Origin: Bimuria novae-zelandiae CBS 107.79
Taxonomy: Eukaryota > Ascomycota > Dothideomycetes > Pleosporales > Didymosphaeriaceae
Direction of reading: 5' to 3'
DNA: 64,000 nt
NCBI GenBank assembly: GCA_010015655.1
Contig: ML976663.1
Span: forward strand, 1,071,359 to 1,135,358
Shown here: one piece after another, positions 12,267-23,100 of the stretch
Layout: every line of letters starts with the position of its first letter
Position numbering within the stretch: the first letter of the stretch is position 1
Translations under genes and position numbers: made by a program
Notes under the pieces: generated by a model
Database searches by the model: none
The model's input: only the letters and a program-made list of their open reading frames with translations
Told to the model about the DNA's origin: nothing

Positions 12267-15200
12267 TCAGTTTATTGCTCCAGCGACAAAGAATGGATAC
12301 TTCCTGGTTGGGAAACTTTCCCAGGCGTCCGCTCCGTTACTCAAGTAACTCGTCATAGCCCCGACTTTTCTCATTTTCAGCGTTCCTTGACTGCCCGGTG
12401 CCCTTCTTAATCCCTTCAGCTTTCCGAAGAGTCTCAGTTGCTCGGTCAAGCCTGCCACTGCAATGTACCTTCCCAGGTAAGTATGCATACTCCTGCTAAA
12501 GTGCACGAAGTTTTCTTCCGGGCGATCAAGTAAGTCTCCCAAGTGAATCTCGGTCGGCAGGGGAAATTTGCTGGGGTTACGACCAGCCTCCTTGAAGTCG
12601 AGGAAAATAATATCCTCGCGCTTGATAGAACGCGTGACTGCGCCATCTTCGAGAGTGCCGTCCGATGTAGCGATGCGGAATGTACCTTGAAACGGAGCGA
12701 CGAGACGTAGTGCTTCCAATACGTATTTTCGTAGTTTCTCGGTCACTGCAGCGGACGAGTCGGAGGCGAGCGATTGGATCTCTGGCCAGTGCTTGGAGTA
12801 GTAGGGTTCCTGGAAGAAAAAGTCCAAGATCTCGGCACACTGCATCGTTTGTTAGGGAATGTAAAATGGAAGGTCACGGGAACATACAGCAGGAGCACCG
12901 GAGTGAACGGTACATGCGGCAAGTAGTATGACCCATGCTGTGATCTCTTCGAACGTCTTGCCACTTCCTTCTAAGCACCGGTGAAGAAGTTTGGTTCCAT
13001 GATTGGGGAGGAGTGGTCTGTCTTTCCCCGATTTGAGACCGAGTTGTTCTAGGAAGCTTCAAGGAAGCTGGGCTCTAGCTGAGTCACATATTGGCTTCAC
13101 GACCACTTGAAGCTCATTCTATGCCGCGATTGCCCTCTTGTGCAAGGAAATGGAGCGGGCAGGTTCGGAATTGAGGAAGATGAAAGTAGAGATTGCATTT
13201 AGCGAATTGTAGAGCTTTCGATCATCGAAAAGTGCGTCGGTAGTCTTGGTATTCTTGAGTGGGATCCCTAGTAGCAACGCCGCAAAGCGTGTCCAGGTGA
13301 GCGCCGCGATATCTTTGACAACATCGAGTTCGTAAATGTCGCGCAACTTGTGACTACGTTCTCTGACTATCTGCTCTGTCAGTACCCTCGTGCTGGTTGC
13401 GATATCTTCAATCCCGTGGTCGACACCGTAAAGAGCACGTCGAACAAGGTTCCGCTGATCATTCGCACTTCGGGTGTCGTTGCCGACCACCCATTCATAT
13501 TTGGTCAACTCGCTGATGCCCTTTCCATATGGGATCCGATACGATCGTGAGTAGAGAAGCGCATTGTCTACTCCTTTCCACGTCTTGATTACTACAGGCT
13601 TTCTGAAGAAGCAAGGTGGGGTGTAGTCATAGTCTGCTGCATGCCCAAGTGACTGCTGAATCCTTTGCACCTCTGATGGAATCGTGAAGGGAAAAAGAAC
13701 ATACGTGGAGTTTCCTCGGTGCTATCCGGCTACACGATTTAAGCTCCACCCGGTTTCTCTTTAATCAAAAGACAGGTAGCGACTTACGGAAGGCGCGCAT
13801 GATCAACTTGTACATCAGTCCTCCTCCAGATATTGAAATATCGGTAGAAACTTCTCTGTACCCGAACGCGGTGAGCAGCACCGGTGTGAAGTTCACCGTA
13901 TAGAACCGATCGCCACGGAACAAGGCGACAGCATCTGATAGTATAGCTCGCGTGATGGTGAAGCCAGCGCATAGCCCTGAACCGGGCGTCATTGGCTTTT
14001 TAGCTTCTTCAACAACTAGCCCAGGGTAAAGTTCCACGTTGTCAACATCTCCATAGCGAGCCTCCAGCTATGCGGCGATGTCTGAATCGGGTTAGCAATG
14101 CTCATGCCTGTAAGGTGAGTTGAAGGCAATACATGGATCAGAATTGACGTCAAGAAACGTATTGTGTGGTAACATGCCAAAATGTTTTCTCACTTCATTG
14201 AGGGATGCCACACCCCACTTTCGAGCTTGCTGAATGCCCATAACTTCGACCGCTTTCAGCGCGACAGTTACATGTCTAGCCCCGAACATAGCTACATGAT
14301 CTTCAGTAGCTTCTGTGAGGATCCTAACTAGGTCAGAGTCATTGAATGAGCCATCTGGATCCCTCTGTAATCCTGTGAATATACGTTGACTAGGATCCGT
14401 GGGTAGCTGCGATACCCAAGCTCGCATACCGGAGCGAAACTCCGCTTAGGTGATATCCTCAGGCTGAACACCAAGAAATATCTTCTGAAAGAAGTCGTTA
14501 AGCCATGCGTCATTGCGTGCTGATGTGACAGATTGCCATCGGTAGATAAGATTGAATTCGGCGCTGACCCGATTCCTAATGCCCTTTTGTACACTTGCAG
14601 TACCGAAAACGTCGTTATAGTCCTTCTGTATATCGAGATTCCGCTCAGAATCCGTGCGTTGCAGGTTCAGGATGGTACGAAAATAGTCACCTGTAATGAT
14701 CTTCATGTACAACGCACTGGTGACAAGTCGTGCGGTCTGAAAGAGATCATTGTCTCTTTTCGCTATCGCCTTGGCGTACGCACCTGTGTCAGCTTCCGTT
14801 ATACCTATGGGCAGACTGAATTTCTCAGCCTCATTGATGCTTGCCAACTCTCCAAAGATGTAATTGTGAAACCGATTGAACATAATCAACAGCACCGCGG
14901 CCTGGATCAAGTCAATATGGGCGTACAATGCCATAAAAACCCTACTTCGGGCGGTTGAGCAAGGAGCCTCGTTTCCGCAAATGCATCGGGCTTGAGTTTT
15001 CCATGTTTCATAGTTCTGACCGAGTTCTGAGCATCTTGGGTCGCACCGTACAACGGCGAGAGGTCGAGGTACGAGGAGACGTCGACAACATTTGGGTCCT
15101 GGCCGCTCGTGCGGAACAGATCATGGATGATTAGAGTCGCCATGGCAAAGAGCATGCTGGATATTTGGTTCGGGTGTGGCTTCGGGGCCCCGTGACGGGC

Positions 15201-15776
15201 TAGCAACACGTCAAATATGATGCTCGGATCCGGCAAGCGAGTCGATACGTGACGTGAGACAACGCTCCGGTCATAGTAGGATCCGGATCTGCCGATGTGC
15301 GGATACATTACGTTGTTGTTGCTTCCATCAGCCGTACGATATTTGACTGATCGACAGTCAGCGATGAGACGATATGCGAACCATTAGACTTGCATGAATC
15401 TCCCGTATACGAGAGAGGCGGATGCTGTAGATGATCCCAGAACTGCTTCACAACCAAGCTACTACCCGCGCCGCGTAGGATGGACCCATTTAGAAGCGAT
15501 GTGAGCGCCTGTACCAACCTTTCCACCTGATCCAGTAAGCAGTCGTGCCAGGATGGTTGGAACTGAACATACGAGGTACTGTCCGTCATTTACCGTACCT
15601 GCCGTGGTGGCTGCATGCGCGATTCCCTTGAGCAGTTCAGCATTCGCATCAATCCTTTCGAAATGCAGCTGGCTGGCGAGGTCGCGGATGAGATTATGTG
15701 CGAATATCTCTTTCGGTTCTTCAGATTTCGCATCGTTCTTCAGATAGGTGAAGTTTGGCATGTTGTTTGGAGACAA
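12267..15776 (-). pseudogene. ppo: Psi-producing oxygenase / linoleate diol synthase-like (heme dioxygenase-P450 fusion), inactivated
   Basis: Functional homologues dioxygenate linoleate and isomerise the hydroperoxide to oxylipins. Seven exons can be traced: 15776-15573, 15526-15394, 15346-14946, 14901-14133, 14081-13788, 13729-12888 and 12839-12267. They give about 1071 conceptual residues, full length for the family. Distal-heme HD (about residue 187), LQHPPLSY and MFNRFHNY are visible in the peroxidase half, and an ExxR helix (EALR) in the P450 half. In-frame stops are TAA at 14446-14448, TAG at 14068-14070, TAG at 13722-13724, TAG at 13119-13121 and TGA at 13059-13061. The YRWH motif reads YRWQ (Gln codon 14533-14535), losing the proximal heme His. 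The P450 Cys position reads Tyr (12477-12479). Clearly a dead gene; the start Met is the least certain part. Confidence 0.9.
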
Positions 15777-16745
15777 TCTGTAAATAAACGTAGGGAAGAT
15801 AGAAATAGATCTGGAAGGTCTAGTGTAGAATGGCTAGCCGGCTAGTTCCCAGCACTTTCAGGACAACACTCTGCCTGGCTGCGGTTGCCACCCTCGTGAT
15901 CTATCGCAGCTGCCAACTCGAGTAGAATCGGGAACTGTACAGCTTGACTGTTGCGTTTGCGGAAATGCGAAAGAGCATCACGACACATGCCAGCATAAAG
16001 AAAGCACATTTCCAATGTATATTAATATCATCTGTTAGAACATTTAACGACGAAACGCTTGAGGTATACGTCAGGTACTATTTCGGGGGTCTTTTACCAA
16101 GGCGAAACTACTCAATCTATTGCATCGTCGGTCTCTGGGTGATCGCGTATCAAGCGCCTCTTTTGGATGCAAGTTGCTCAATCCGCCCGGCCCAATCACT
16201 TTCATGCTGATCACACATGCGGTAGATCTCTATAAGGTGGTCAAGACGGCAGGTGCGATTTCGTAAATCAGCAACCGAAGGCGAAACAACTGCGTCGGAT
16301 CTATATGGTCTGCGTGTCAGCATCATGCAAGATACCAACCGCCACCTGTTTCTGCTATTTGTAACGGCTGTCATACTTGGCCTCCTGGAAGACTTTTATG
16401 GAAAACAGTCGGGTAAGATTCTTTCCCTGGAGTGGTGGATCATGCCATTCACAGTATTAGACGTCCTCAATTTCTGGTCATTCTTCGTTCTTTTTCTACG
16501 CCTCTTGCACGTCATGACACTTTAAGACATTGGAAAACGGAGGATATGCGACTACATTAATGGCTGGGTGCCCTTTCTGTCGGCCTTGACGCCCTGGTGA
16601 TCATTCTGCCCGCTGCTCACACCTTGTCGGACAGGATCATCTTCAGCGTTTAAGTCTCGGCGAACAGTTTCAGCGCACTTGAAAGCACAAACGGTCGCTC
16701 TTCAGAGGATTTCGATAGCACTGAAAAATTTGAATAGAACGTTTG
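15777..16745. other. Intergenic region with no recognised gene
   Basis: Balanced composition upstream of the oxygenase pseudogene. A plus-strand open frame at 16253-16525 has hydrophobic segments near its C-terminus, but nothing identifies it and no splice partner was found. It may be a fragment of a membrane-protein gene. Confidence 0.35.
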
Positions 16746-16750
16746 TTTAA

Positions 16751-16885
16751 TGTGACGGTTCAGTATAGAAGCTTGGGCCACCCGCGTACGTGCGGCCTGT
16801 GCATGTGATCCACACTATATAGCTCCATAGAGTAGCTTCTTAATCAAAACAACGATTGCCTCAACACTCTCTTTTCGACGTTACA
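16751..16885 (+). mobile_element. Solo LTR (135 bp) with 5-bp target duplication
   Basis: It begins TGTGACG and ends CGTTACA, near-inverted termini. Identical TTTAA duplications lie at 16746-16750 and 16886-16890. It contains a CATGTG box and a TATATAG promoter-like box in the expected order. It is the same family as the minus-strand relic at 4612-4753. No internal retrotransposon sequence is attached, so it arose by LTR-LTR recombination. Confidence 0.88.
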
Positions 16886-17272
16886 TTTAATGTTTTGATG
16901 GTATGCGATGGCGTGCTTAGTCCAACCAACGATCGATCACCGGATGAACTTTTCTCGTTATCAACCTCCTCGCACCGCGAGCGCGCTCTCCAGGCAGCCT
17001 CCTAACAGCCTTTTGGACCCCCCATCTTGGGTTATGAAGGACGCGGGATTGTCCGCCCGAGACAGCTTCACTGCCAAGCGATATACTAACCCTATCGCGT
17101 TAGCTTCGAATAAGCGACCTCGACCGCAACCTTCCCACATTCCCCAGAGTGCGACTGAACAGCGGCTTGCAGGCACCAGTGAACTACCAAATACACCTAT
17201 CCGTAAATTGTCCAAAAAACCTACCTCTTTGGACGCTACCTACACATATCCTGCAAAGTGCAACAAAACGCA

Positions 17273-17901
17273 ATGGTGGCGCAGGACTTCTCCAAATACT
17301 ACCCTACGGAGGACGAGGCGCAGATGAAGAAGGTGAGCCCAGCCAGCGCGTGACCTGCATGTATACACACATCAGATCATCCATATAATTTTGTGCCGTG
17401 CTAATTGCACAAAAGGCGCGCAAGACGACCCACCCAACCAAATACCGCACTTCCCTCCAGCCAGGCACGGTCCTCATTCTCCTTTCTGGACGCTTCAGGG
17501 GCAAGCGCGCCATTCTACTCCGCCAGCTATCCCAAGGTGTCCTGCTCATTACTGGTCCCTTCAAGTCCAATGGCGTTCCGCTGCGGCGCGTCAACCACCG
17601 CTACGTCATCGCTACCTCCACTTCCGTCGACATCACCGGCGTGGACGAGGAGGTGTTGGATCGTGTGAGCAAGGACGAGTACTGGGCACGTGAGAAGAAG
17701 GAGGGGAAAGGCGAGGAGGAGTTCTTCCAGGAGGGCGAGGCGCCGCAGAAGAAAGAGGTGGACCCGCAGCGAATTGAGGATCAGAAGAAGGTTGACAAGG
17801 TCGTCATGGCAAATGTTCGCAAGGTGCCGGATCTGGAGGCGTATATGGGTGCTACTTTCAGCTTGAGGGGCGACGAGAAACCGCACGAGATGGTGTTCTA
17901 A
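17273..17901 (+). CDS. RPL6: 60S ribosomal protein L6 (eL6)
   Basis: Structural protein of the cytosolic large ribosomal subunit. Two exons, 17273-17332 and 17416-17901, are separated by an 83-bp GTGAGC...AAG intron. They give 181 residues, close to the yeast protein (about 176). The short first exon encodes a YYPTEDEAQMKK stretch like the KWYPSEDVA region of yeast L6. The second carries the KOW-like LQPGTVLILLSGRFRGKRAI, GPFKSNGVPLRRVNHRYVIATS and the terminal FSLRGDEKPHEMVF. Filamentous-fungal L6 often has a slightly longer N-terminus, so an upstream exon is possible. It is intact and conserved, a housekeeping marker in an otherwise accessory neighbourhood. Confidence 0.92.
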
Positions 17902-19022
17902 TTGGGTGGTGGGTGCGAATGGGTGAGATTTCTTCCGAGGAAGGTCATGAGATACCCAAGCATGTTCAGATGATGTGCGCTTCGGCGTATAATCAGTGAG
18001 CAGTGCAAGTAATGAAAACATGGAACAGGCTAATTAAACAGCCGAACTTCTTTACCGGAGAAAAATTATCTACTTATGAGTGAGGCCCCCTCCCCATTGA
18101 CCCGAAGACCCTCCTACTACTCTCTCCCCTTACAACACTTATAAAAAAAATGCTGCGCTCGCACCAACGCACTTACCAACACCTCACGCAACACTTACCT
18201 ATCGCACAGCACCTCAACGGATTACCGTCCTCATCATCCATCTGTATCGCGCCTGAAAAAGCCCGGCATTTTCAACCAGCGATTAATCCTCCTATTGGGC
18301 GGTGACGGTGATCAGAGCTGTTGTTGGGACCCTGTGGGATAATACCCGCTGGTTAGGAAAAGTAGCGGTGGGCACTTGAATAGCCCACCCGAATAAGATG
18401 TTCTAGATCGCGCTACTACAGAACACGACCGCCGGCTGGAGGATAACGGGACAGTCGAGAATAAAGGGGAGGGCACCCGTACAAGGCGCGCGAGGAAGCA
18501 CTGGAGAAACGGGTTAGTTAGTTGGCCGTTTACATCGCGAGATACGCAGGCAGGTCGAGAGGACGAGGGCAGGGGCAGAGGGCGTTAGGAAGAGTGGCGG
18601 AGGAGAGCGTGGAAGTGGAGGGCGGGGGCGTAAGGAAGAGGGTGGAGGGTGGAGGGCGTAAGGAAGATGGAGGCGAGGGTGAAGGAGGCGAGTAGATCGA
18701 GCGCAGGTGTTGGTGGGGCGAATGCAGAACCCTCAGGTATCGCACGATAGCAAGTTCTCTGGAAAACGTACGTTTGACATGTTAAAGTTCGGCATCCTCA
18801 GACCTGGCATGTTGAAACTGGGCATGTTAGGCATATTGGGCCTTCGTAGGCCTGGGATCCTCGCGTTTCTGATATATAAACTCGGGAATCTGAAGCCCCA
18901 TTTACTGCCACTGCGAGCTCCAAACTTGAGGCATACTTTGCTATCATATTGCGAGGGATTGTAGACCTTTGTAACCATTTCGCGAGCCCGGCGACGACGG
19001 GTACCCCGAGCAGCCATAGCGA
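17902..19022. other. Intergenic; possible structured RNA or C-terminal exon, unresolved
   Basis: Holds the 3' flank of L6. Compact hairpins occur at about 18350-18390, including a perfect 6-bp stem GTGGGC/GCCCAC at 18368-18388. A minus-strand open stretch at 18733-19077 is rich in MPN-type repeats. The minus stretch could be a further exon of the Ser-rich gene, but no convincing splice connects it. No RNA family was recognised. Confidence 0.3.
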
Positions 19023-19535
19023 TCACAGCGAGTCTTCGCCTTTCTTGCAACCACTGGCGGATGGCGAGGCGGAGCACGAGTCTACCGAGGTCGGTGGTCC
19101 GGGAATTGTGCTAGTTGGCGTGTCTGATGGTGTCGGTGTCGTAATTGGGTCGGTTGGCTTGTTGCTGGAAGATGGACCGGAAGTTTTTGCAACTGTAGTA
19201 GCTGCTGACGTATTTTCTTTAGATTGGGGAGCGAATTGGGATGCTGTGACTGTGGAATCGGGGTTGGTGACCGTGAATGTGGGATTGGACACCGTGACCG
19301 TGGACCCGGATTGTGTAACTGTAACTGGAGTTTGAGACGCAGGGCTCTGACTGCCTGGCGCAGACGCAGAAGTGAGCTGAGATCCAGATGGCAAAAGGGT
19401 GCCCGACGCAGATCCAGAGGCAGACGTTAGCAGAGATCCGGAAGACAATAGGGTGCCTGAATTGGTTGTAGAAGAAGCTAGCGACGACTGCCCCGACGTC
19501 GGAGAGTTGATCACCGTGCCACTGCCAGAAGCAGA

Positions 19536-19731
19536 TGTGAGGTTTGATGTTTGCCACTGAGCTGATGGCTTGTTTTCCTTTTGTTTGTTTTTGATGTTTG
19601 CCACCGAGCTGATGGCTTATTTTCCTTTTGTTTGCTGTTTGCCAGTTATCTAGGATGTTTGCGCCTGGGTATATAGGAGATAGCTTACCTCTAGTGGCAG
19701 AGGGGGATATACATGAGTTATTTAGTTCATA
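19536..19731 (+). repeat. 5' LTR of the Copia element
   Basis: 196 bp with TGTGA start and TTCATA end (TTCACA in the 3' copy). It contains an internal tandem duplication of roughly 49 bp (GATGTTTGCCACYGAGCTGA unit) and a GGGTATATAGGAG promoter-like box. Confidence 0.9.
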
Positions 19732-19744
19732 GTTATGAGCCCGG
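19732..19744 (+). other. Primer-binding site, initiator tRNA-Met half-molecule type
   Basis: GTTATGAGCCCGG immediately follows the 5' LTR. It is complementary to an initiator tRNA-Met anticodon arm (CCGGGCTCATAAC, with the CAT anticodon). Half-tRNA priming of this kind is established for Drosophila copia and yeast Ty5. Confidence 0.78.
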
Positions 19745-19846
19745 CATAGTGTTTTGTCGGGCAACTCAGCTATTGCAGTCAGTGATCGCTCTTAGTCGTC
19801 TGATCTTTCACACATACCATTTGTTTGCCCTCTCCATACAATCACG

Positions 19847-20134
19847 ATGACGGCCGAATTGCAGGCAGCATCCCGAGCGATGGGAGTGATCCTTGAGACG
19901 CCCAAGGACTGGCAAGCTTGGTTATTTTTGCGTAAAGATACAGCGCAACAGCATAGGCTGTGGGAGTATGTGGATCCTGACGTGCTGGAGGCAGATTTGA
20001 AGCAATTGACAGCGCCCACTCCGCCAAAGCCAAAAGACGCGTTGCCACGCGCAGGGGCAAATAGGGAACTAATCCCTATACTAGTAAATTACACTAAGCA
20101 AGATCTTAATAATAAAGGGTTTACGCGCTACTAA
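19847..20134 (+). pseudogene. Copia Gag N-terminal fragment, RIP-spared
   Basis: A 95-codon open stretch beginning MTAELQAASRAMGVILETPKDW, with the Trp/Leu pattern of Copia Gag N-termini (DWQAWLFLRK). It runs into a stop where RIP-type mutation begins. It is part of the retrotransposon, not a host gene. Confidence 0.7.
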
Positions 20135-23100
20135 TTCTTATATTAAAAGTATAAGTAAGATCTTTTAGTATTTAAGCGTTAGTAGAGAGTGCTTGCTCCC
20201 TTTAACTCTAAGATAGCGCGCACTATATATTAACGCAACCTATACTTACTATAAGGTAAAAATACTACTTATAAATATTTAGTTACTCTTAAGGCCTACT
20301 TATTGCTTATAATAACTATAATTAAGCGCGAACTAAAAGAGAAGTATCGCTAGTTATACGTGCTACTAAGGGATAAGAGTATAGAGATTTAGCTAAGGGA
20401 CTAGCTTAACGTAATAAGGCAGGCGTATGCGGTTTCGCTATTAGACGTTATAGATAACTAATTAGTAGAGGATTTTCTAGTAGCTATTAAGGTAGTAGAT
20501 CTAGAGTATAGAGCGCCTATACTAGCAAGTTATCTTAAGTAATAGCGCACTAGCTAGATAATTACTCTATTATTAGAAGACAAGATCGCGACGTACAAGG
20601 ACTACTTATAGATAACTTAACCTAGGGCCCTTTAACTTACGGTAATAGCAGGAGAGCTTTAAGTAGTAAAGACTATCTAAGAGTTAAATAAGGATAGCTT
20701 TAATAATAAGGGCAAGAGCTACTTGTGTGGATTTTGCTACTAGTAGGAGAACTACTATTACCTTAACCTACATGCTAAAGGCAGGCGCGTAGACTTTAAG
20801 GATAAGAAGTCTATATAAGAGCGTATTAAGAAGGCTTATAAGGACAACGCTGGCTTAAAAGAGAAGGTAAAGAAGTACCTAGGCAAATAGCGTAAGCGTA
20901 ATAATATAGATATTAAGGAGATAATTATAGCGGACAATAGCAAAGCTCTTACTACTCTAGCTACTTATATAGCTAATTTTATAGCAGAGGCTATCCTTAT
21001 AGATGACAACTCTCTATTGTTTAGAGATCTCGAAGTCGCAGCTATTGTAGAGGGTAACAGTTTATAGGACTGCTAGATTCTAGACCCAGGTAGCAATACT
21101 TATATTATTAACTTAGAGGACTAGGTAGGCTAGGAAAGGCAACGTAAGGAGTATAATAATAAGACTATTACTACTAGAGTAAGTTATATTCTAGTGGAAG
21201 CCTAGGGTAAAGTTAGCCTCTCTATCTATACGCTATCTAGTGTTAAGAGTTTAGCACTTACTTACGTTGCTTTTATACTAGGTTTTTTAATAAGCGTTAT
21301 AGGCCTAGGCCGCTGTCGTAATATAGGCATTCACTTTAACTCTAGTAGAAACGTTTTGTATAGGAGCTTAGGGGTAATTACTTATTTAGAGTACTAGTAA
21401 GGCCACTAGTTACTTAACGTTAAGATAAGTAAGTAACTAAAGAAGCTAACATTATCTACCTTTATAATAAGGACGGCGCTATTAAAAATACTAAAACCTA
21501 CTTAGAAACTTAGCGCGAAGCTTGCTTATGCTATATAGGGTTATTTATTAAGAGAGGTAATCTAACACTTATAAGATAATATAGTTGGCGTTAAAGTAAC
21601 AGACGTCGAGCAATAGGACCTTAATTGCCAGATTTACCACGAGGCAAAGCTTACGTAGCAGGTGTCTAGGCGTATGCTAGTAGACATGGCAGAGCGCCCG
21701 TTTTATTGTATTATTATTAACGTTTTACAAATCCGCGAGCATGGAAAGCTCTACTATAATCGCGATAGGTACGCTACTCATGCGGTGGACAAGTACTCTA
21801 AAAAGAATAAGATAGAAATAACTAGGACAAGAAACGCTAGAGAGTCACGTCCTTAGCTACTTAGCGTAATTTAGCGGATCTAGAGGCAGTTTAATTGCGA
21901 CATAATTATTATAAAAGCTAATAATAAGAAAGGATTTAGGTTTAAGAGTCTTTATAACAAATTAGGAATACGCTTAGAGCTACGGGTATTAGACACACTA
22001 GAGTAGAATAGCAGCGCTAAAATAGCTAAAAAGACGCTTAGCACGAGGACAAGAGCGCTAACGTTGTAGGCTAACTTACCTAAGAAGCTAGCAAACGAGA
22101 TATATAAGATAGTAGGGTACTTACTTAACCGTACGCTAACAAGGTTGTTAGGCTGAAAAACTCTGTATAAGATTGTCTAGAGACACAAGCCTATTATCTC
22201 CTACATGTGGCCTATTAGTTATTAAGTATATGTATTAAACAAACACCTGCTAAAGGCTACAAAGACGTAGTCTAGGGCTCTTATTAGCTATCTTATAGGG
22301 TATAATTTAACTAATATCTTTAGGATTTAGCTATTAACGAAGGACTAAGTTGTTCGCGTAAGAGACGTTGTTTTTAACCTAAGTCGTTTTTATAAAGGTA
22401 GTAAAGATGGGTATGACGCGCAAGCTATTACGAGATTTATTAAGCTATTAGATATGCTAGAGATACTAAATAAAGATAATATTAAAGTAGAGAACTTACT
22501 AATAACCCGGCAAGCGCGAGCGCGTATATTACTCTAGCAATTAACTATGTCTAATAGGGGAGTTCTCTCCCAAGTTAAGCATAGAGTAGATAAGAAGGCT
22601 TTCGCAATTGCTAAGCAAGTTAAAGAGATATAGCGTATAATAGACACTCTATTTTATAACATATTATGCCTAGTAGCTGGAAATCTGGACAATTAAGGCG
22701 ACAACGTTATTCTAGATAAATAAATTTAAATACTAGAAAATAAATTAGAGCAAGACGAGGCTTAATTATAGTAGTAGCTTAGGGATAAGGAGGATTTAGT
22801 ATTAAGGGAAAGAGTCTTAGCACAAGAAGATAAAGATACTTAATTTTTTAACACGCACTTAACACCGCCTTTACTTACTTAGTAACTAGTTATAAACTAT
22901 TCTATAACTAAAATACTAGACTATATGCCTAGCAGGCACACAAATAATGCTCCTTAGCGTTAAAACCTTAATTTTTTAGAGGAAAATATTGTTTTAGGCA
23001 GGCGTAAGCGTAGGCCAACAAACCGCAATAATCCTTAGTTATATATAGTAATTTTTGGCGCTAGGCGCGTTGACGAATATTTTTATACTTTTATAACTTT

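Noticed and set aside
5150..16500. MFS transporter plus oxygenase as a biosynthetic cluster
   Set aside because: The oxygenase is a pseudogene, the two genes are separated by two transposons, and no synthase-type core enzyme is present.
16253..16525. Possible membrane-protein gene
   Set aside because: Hydrophobic stretches are present, but there is no start context, splice partner or recognised family.
16908..17388. Plus-strand frames upstream of L6 as a longer L6 N-terminus
   Set aside because: No frame continues cleanly into the L6 exon and the peptides do not resemble L6. The ATG at 17273 with a phase-0 intron explains the protein.
18150..18310. Short plus-strand frame (about 50 codons) after an ATG near 18150
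   Set aside because: No family resemblance and no downstream exon; could equally be untranslated sequence.
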